From positions 60,725 through 124,724 of the forward strand of contig NZ_NMVQ01000005.1 in assembly GCF_002250625.1 (NCBI RefSeq): a DNA stretch of 64,000 bases, written 5' to 3'. The position numbers and the translations under genes were made by a program. Positions 61,347-64,000 of the stretch are shown one piece after another (within the stretch, counting starts at the first letter, position 1; each line of letters begins with the position of its first letter). Source of the DNA: Enemella dayhoffiae (GTDB lineage Bacteria; Actinomycetota; Actinomycetes; Propionibacteriales; Propionibacteriaceae). The notes beneath the pieces are model-generated. The model searched no databases, had not been told where the DNA came from, and saw only the letters and a program-made list of their open reading frames with translations.

Positions 61347-62315
61347 ATGCCAACGCCCACCGAGCCCCGCCTGCTGCACATCGTCAGTGGCAAGGGCGGC
61401 ACCGGCAAGACCACCATCGCCGCGGCACTGGCGTGCGCCCTGGCCGGTTCCGGGCGCCGCGTGCTGCTGTGCGAGGTGGAGGGCCGACAGGGGTTGAGTG
61501 AGCTGTTCGGCGTACCCGAACTGGGCCCGGGCGAGGAGCGCCGCCTGGTGCGTACGCCCGCCGGCGGGCAGGTGTTCGGGCTGGCGATCGACGCCGAGTC
61601 GGCCCTGCAGGAATATCTGGAGACGTTCTATCGGCTCGGCGTGGCAGGGCGGGCGCTGGACCGGTTCGGGGTGTTCGACTTCGCCACCTCGATCGCACCC
61701 GGCCTGCGTGACGTGCTGCTCACCGGCAAGGTCTATGAGGCGGTACGCCGCGGCGCCAAGAAACGCAAGGACGCCTATGACGCCGTCGTGCTCGACGCCC
61801 CGCCGACCGGTCGGATCGCCCGCTTTCTCAACGTGCACGAAGCGGTCTCCGGGCTGGCCAGGGTCGGCCCGATCCGCAACCAGGCCGACTCGATCATCAA
61901 GGTGTTCCGCTCGCCGCAGACCGCGGTGCACCTGGTCACCATCGCCGAGGACATGCCGGTGACCGAGACCCTGGAGGCGATCGAGGAACTGTCCCCGACC
62001 GGGATCGAGGTGGCGGACCTCATCTGCAACCAGGTCACCGAGACCGGGCTGGACGACTCCGAGCTGGATCTGGCGATCCGCGGCAGACTCCCGTTGACGG
62101 TGCCCGGGCTGGACGCCGACACCACCGGCCGGCTGGCGAACGAGCTGGCGACCGAGGCCGCGTGGATCCGCGAGGAGCGGCAGTGCCAGGAGCTCCTGCG
62201 TACGCCGCGGCTGCCGCTGGCGCTGATCCCGGCCGACCCCGGCGGGATCGATCAGGCGGCGTTGTTCCAGATCGCCGACGAACTGCGCGCCCAACTCCCC
62301 GAGGAGCTCGGCTGA
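61347..62315 (+). CDS. ArsA/Get3-like ATPase (first of pair, Rv3679 type)
   Basis: 322 residues. Deviant Walker A SGKGGTGKTTIAAAL, switch-type VVLDAPPTGR, and ArsA-like C-terminal half. It lacks arsenite Cys sites, so an arsenite pump is unlikely. Members of this Rv3679/Rv3680 pair work together on anion transport or redox stress. ATG 61347; the stop overlaps the second ATPase start (TGATG). Divergent from fhs. Confidence 0.9.
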   Translation: MPTPTEPRLLHIVSGKGGTGKTTIAAALACALAGSGRRVLLCEVEGRQGLSELFGVPELGPGEERRLVRTPAGGQVFGLAIDAESALQEYLETFYRLGVAGRALDRFGVFDFATSIAPGLRDVLLTGKVYEAVRRGAKKRKDAYDAVVLDAPPTGRIARFLNVHEAVSGLARVGPIRNQADSIIKVFRSPQTAVHLVTIAEDMPVTETLEAIEELSPTGIEVADLICNQVTETGLDDSELDLAIRGRLPLTVPGLDADTTGRLANELATEAAWIREERQCQELLRTPRLPLALIPADPGGIDQAALFQIADELRAQLPEELG

Positions 62316-63454
62316 TGGCCAGGCGTACCAGAGCAACGCGGTTGGAACTCGACCCGCTGCTGGCCGATCGGAGCGTGCAGATCGTGATCTGCTGCGGCTC
62401 CGGCGGCGTCGGCAAGACGACCACGTCGGCCGCGCTGGCGCTGCGGGCCGCCGAGCAGGGCCGCCGGGTGGTGGTGCTGACCATCGACCCCGCCCGCCGG
62501 CTCGCCCAGTCGCTCGGGCTGACCGAGCTGGACAACACCCCGCGCGAGGTGGCCGGGGTGGACACCGCCGCCGGCGGCCGGCTGGACGCGATGATGCTGG
62601 ACATGAAGCGCACGTTCGACGACGTGGTGACCGCTCACGCCAGCCCGGCCAAGGCCGAGCAGATCCTGAACAACCCGTTCTATCAAGCGTTGTCGACCTC
62701 GTTCTCCGGAACGCAGGAATACATGGCGATGGAGAAGCTCGGGCAGCTGCACGAACAGGCGACCAAGGACGACCGCTGGGACCTGATCGTGGTGGACACC
62801 CCGCCGTCGCGCTCAGCGCTGGACTTCCTGGAGGCGCCCGAGCACCTGAGCCGACTGCTCGACGGCCGGATGCTGCGGATGCTGCTCGCCCCGGCCCGCG
62901 GCCCGTTCAAGCTGATGTCGGTCACGGTCAACCTGGTGATGGGAGCGATGGACAAGATCCTCGGCGCCCAGGTGCTGCGCGACGTGCAGACCTTCGTGAC
63001 CGCCTTCGACACCCTGTTCGGGGGATTTCGGCAGCGGGCCGAGGCGACCCTGGCGAATCTGTCCTCGGCGCACACCCGCTTCCTGGTGGTGGCCTCACCG
63101 AGCCGGGATGCGCTGCGCGAAGCGGCGTACTTCACCGATCGGCTGCGTGAGGAGGAGATGCCGCTGGCCGGGGTGGTGGTGAATCGGGTGCACGGGTCGT
63201 CGGTGGAGCTGTCGGCCGATCGGGCGATGGCGCTGGTCGAGGAACTCGATCCCGACAGCGACCGGGTGGCCCGGCTGGCGCTGGAGCGGCACGCGGATCG
63301 GATGCGCCGTCAGGTGCGCGAACGGGACCTGATCCGCCGGTTCGGGGTGACCAACCCGGGCGTACGCCTGGCCGAGATCCCGGCGCAGCTGGGGGACGTG
63401 AACGATCTGGCGGCGCTACGCGCCGTGGGGGGCGCTCTCGCCGAGCAGCACTGA
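62315..63454 (+). CDS. ArsA/Get3-like ATPase (second of pair, Rv3680 type)
   Basis: 379 residues. Walker A CGSGGVGKTTTSAAL, Asp in LTIDPARRLAQSLG and switch II VVDTPPSRSALDFLEAP. C-terminal MRRQVRERDLI...VRLAEIPAQ is typical of actinobacterial ArsA-like proteins. It probably forms a heterodimer with the upstream ATPase, with which it is coupled by a 1-bp overlap. The 3' end overlaps whiB by 39 bp. Confidence 0.9.
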   Translation: MARRTRATRLELDPLLADRSVQIVICCGSGGVGKTTTSAALALRAAEQGRRVVVLTIDPARRLAQSLGLTELDNTPREVAGVDTAAGGRLDAMMLDMKRTFDDVVTAHASPAKAEQILNNPFYQALSTSFSGTQEYMAMEKLGQLHEQATKDDRWDLIVVDTPPSRSALDFLEAPEHLSRLLDGRMLRMLLAPARGPFKLMSVTVNLVMGAMDKILGAQVLRDVQTFVTAFDTLFGGFRQRAEATLANLSSAHTRFLVVASPSRDALREAAYFTDRLREEEMPLAGVVVNRVHGSSVELSADRAMALVEELDPDSDRVARLALERHADRMRRQVRERDLIRRFGVTNPGVRLAEIPAQLGDVNDLAALRAVGGALAEQH

Positions 63455-63691
63455 GGCCCACGAGCCGACGTCGCTGCGCACCCGCAACAGGTGCCGGCGC
63501 TCACGCTCGGTCATCCCACCCCAGACGCCCCACTCGATCCGGTTGTCCAGCGCCTCGGCGAGACATTGCGCGCGTACGCTGCAGCCGAGACAGACCTGTC
63601 GGGCGCGCTTCTGCGCGGCGCCCTCGACGAACAGTGCGTCCGCCGAACCCTGACAGTTGGCCCTGGTGGACCATTCGTGCGTGAGGGTCAT
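63416..63691 (-). CDS. whiB: WhiB-family [4Fe-4S] transcription factor (WhiB4-like)
   Basis: 91 residues. Four cluster-ligand cysteines are Cys13, Cys34, Cys37 and Cys43 (C-x20-C-x2-C-x5-C) followed by GVWGGMTERERR, the turn that packs on sigma factor region 4. It senses redox state or NO through the cluster. ATG 63691 follows GGAGGAAGC. Ortholog by position of Rv3681c (whiB4), next to the ArsA-like pair. A candidate -10 (TATAAC, 63769-63774) lies in the AT-richest spot upstream. Confidence 0.94.
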   Translation of the reverse strand: MTLTHEWSTRANCQGSADALFVEGAAQKRARQVCLGCSVRAQCLAEALDNRIEWGVWGGMTERERRHLLRVRSDVGSWASVLLGESAPHGA

Positions 63692-63919
63692 GCTTCCTCC
63701 CCAATAGCGCCCAGCGAGGGGTACGCGTGGCCGGAAGGACCCCCGCGTCGCTGCAGCGTTGGCATGATGTTATAAAAGTCGACACGGATTTCGCCAGTCC
63801 CAGGGGCCCGATGAGACCGAACTCATACCGTTGAGTAGCGGAACCGCCCGCAGACTGCCCGATCGGCGCTAGGTGTACCCGGCCAGGACGTTGGTAGCGG
63901 CGAGCCTGGTTGAACGAAC
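63692..63919. other. Gene-free gap upstream of whiB, containing its promoter and an IS end
   Basis: No gene seen. The left part likely holds the whiB promoter (candidate -10 at 63769-63774). From about 63870 onward the sequence is presumably the left end of the IS481-type element, but I could not fix its terminal repeat or a target duplication, because the right end is outside the window. Confidence 0.4.
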
Positions 63920-63976
63920 GAGAACCTCCGAATGGGATGTGGCTTGTCGAAGGCCCACGCCAACCCGGAGGTTCTC
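63920..63976 (+). promoter_or_regulatory. Leader hairpin overlapping the transposase ribosome-binding site
   Basis: GAGAACCTCCG (63920-63930) and CGGAGGTTCTC (63966-63976) are perfect 11-bp complements separated by 35 bases, ending directly at the ATG. The right arm contains GGAGG, so transcripts entering from outside would hide the ribosome site. Known control style of insertion sequences. Confidence 0.7.
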
Positions 63977-64000
63977 ATGTCCCACGGTAGTGCCCGATTG
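63977..64000 (+). mobile_element. Start of an IS481-type transposase gene (cut by window end)
   Basis: Only eight codons are present: MSHGSARL. This start, directly after a GGAGG site inside a hairpin, matches the typical N terminus of IS481-family integrase-fold transposases (MSH-x-x-A-x-L). The rest lies outside the window. Family assignment rests on this short stretch and context. Confidence 0.6.

Noticed and set aside
61347..63454. Arsenic resistance operon
   Set aside because: No arsR, arsB or arsenate reductase nearby, and the ATPases lack the arsenite-binding cysteines; position matches Rv3679-Rv3680.
1..64000. tRNA, rRNA or replication origin
   Set aside because: No cloverleaf-like or rRNA sequence was recognised on either strand, and DnaA-like boxes are isolated.

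Overview
The window is a contiguous piece of a high-GC Gram-positive chromosome. Coding density is very high, GTG starts are common, and many neighbouring genes overlap as ATGA or GTGA. The gene content (topA, WhiB, Tad pilus locus, Ssd, paired ArsA-like ATPases, DUF4177, actinobacterial RecQ) places it in the Actinobacteria. A K+-independent type H+-pyrophosphatase, a propionyl-CoA synthetase and overall style suggest Propionibacteriales/Propionibacteriaceae, but that is inference; no rRNA or tRNA gene is present to fix it.

Much of the backbone follows the gene order known from Mycobacterium tuberculosis Rv3646c-Rv3681c: topA, the MrfA-type helicase, the tad genes, ssd, an acetyl-CoA synthetase, NUDIX, nth, crp, a metallo-beta-lactamase-fold protein, RidA, DUF4177, two ArsA-like ATPases and WhiB. 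Accessory blocks are inserted into that backbone.

Layout: 1-14.4 kb carries topA (3' end cut by the window edge), a methyltransferase, a GlcD-type oxidase with an MFS carrier, a 2-oxoglutarate dioxygenase, prpE, a lipoprotein, a CDP-alcohol phosphatidyltransferase and hppA. 14.6-22.1 kb has the helicase and a Tad/Flp pilus operon with two tandem small pilins. 22.2-26.9 kb has two methyltransferases, a Fic-like protein, a secreted SH3 protein and an amino-acid permease. 26.8-34.2 kb is a tightly coupled five-gene operon: SWIM zinc finger, DUF5691, MoxR-type AAA+ ATPase, DUF5682 and a VWA/CoxE protein. It looks like a ternary AAA-VWA system related to E. coli yehLMPQ and is the best candidate here for an uncharacterised biological machine.

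34.2-39.0 kb is a decaying, repeat-rich zone (DUF222-HNH relic, inverted repeat, arrays of a TTGGCTGAGCCTGTCGAA element, a rearranged acyltransferase) surrounding acsA. 39.1-55.1 kb holds nhaA, a holin-like membrane protein, dprE1-dprE2, a two-component system, a CPBP protease, recQ, a truncated WXG100-like leader, glpD with a divergent SorC regulator, an AraC-DinB regulator with a RibD-like reductase, and an alpha-glucosidase. 55.2-63.7 kb returns to the conserved backbone, and the final 24 bases begin an IS481-type transposase.

Two sequence-scale signals stand out. One is a dispersed 18-19 bp element, present even in frame inside topA. The other is strong over-representation of the palindrome GGCGTACGCC (18 perfect copies by eye).
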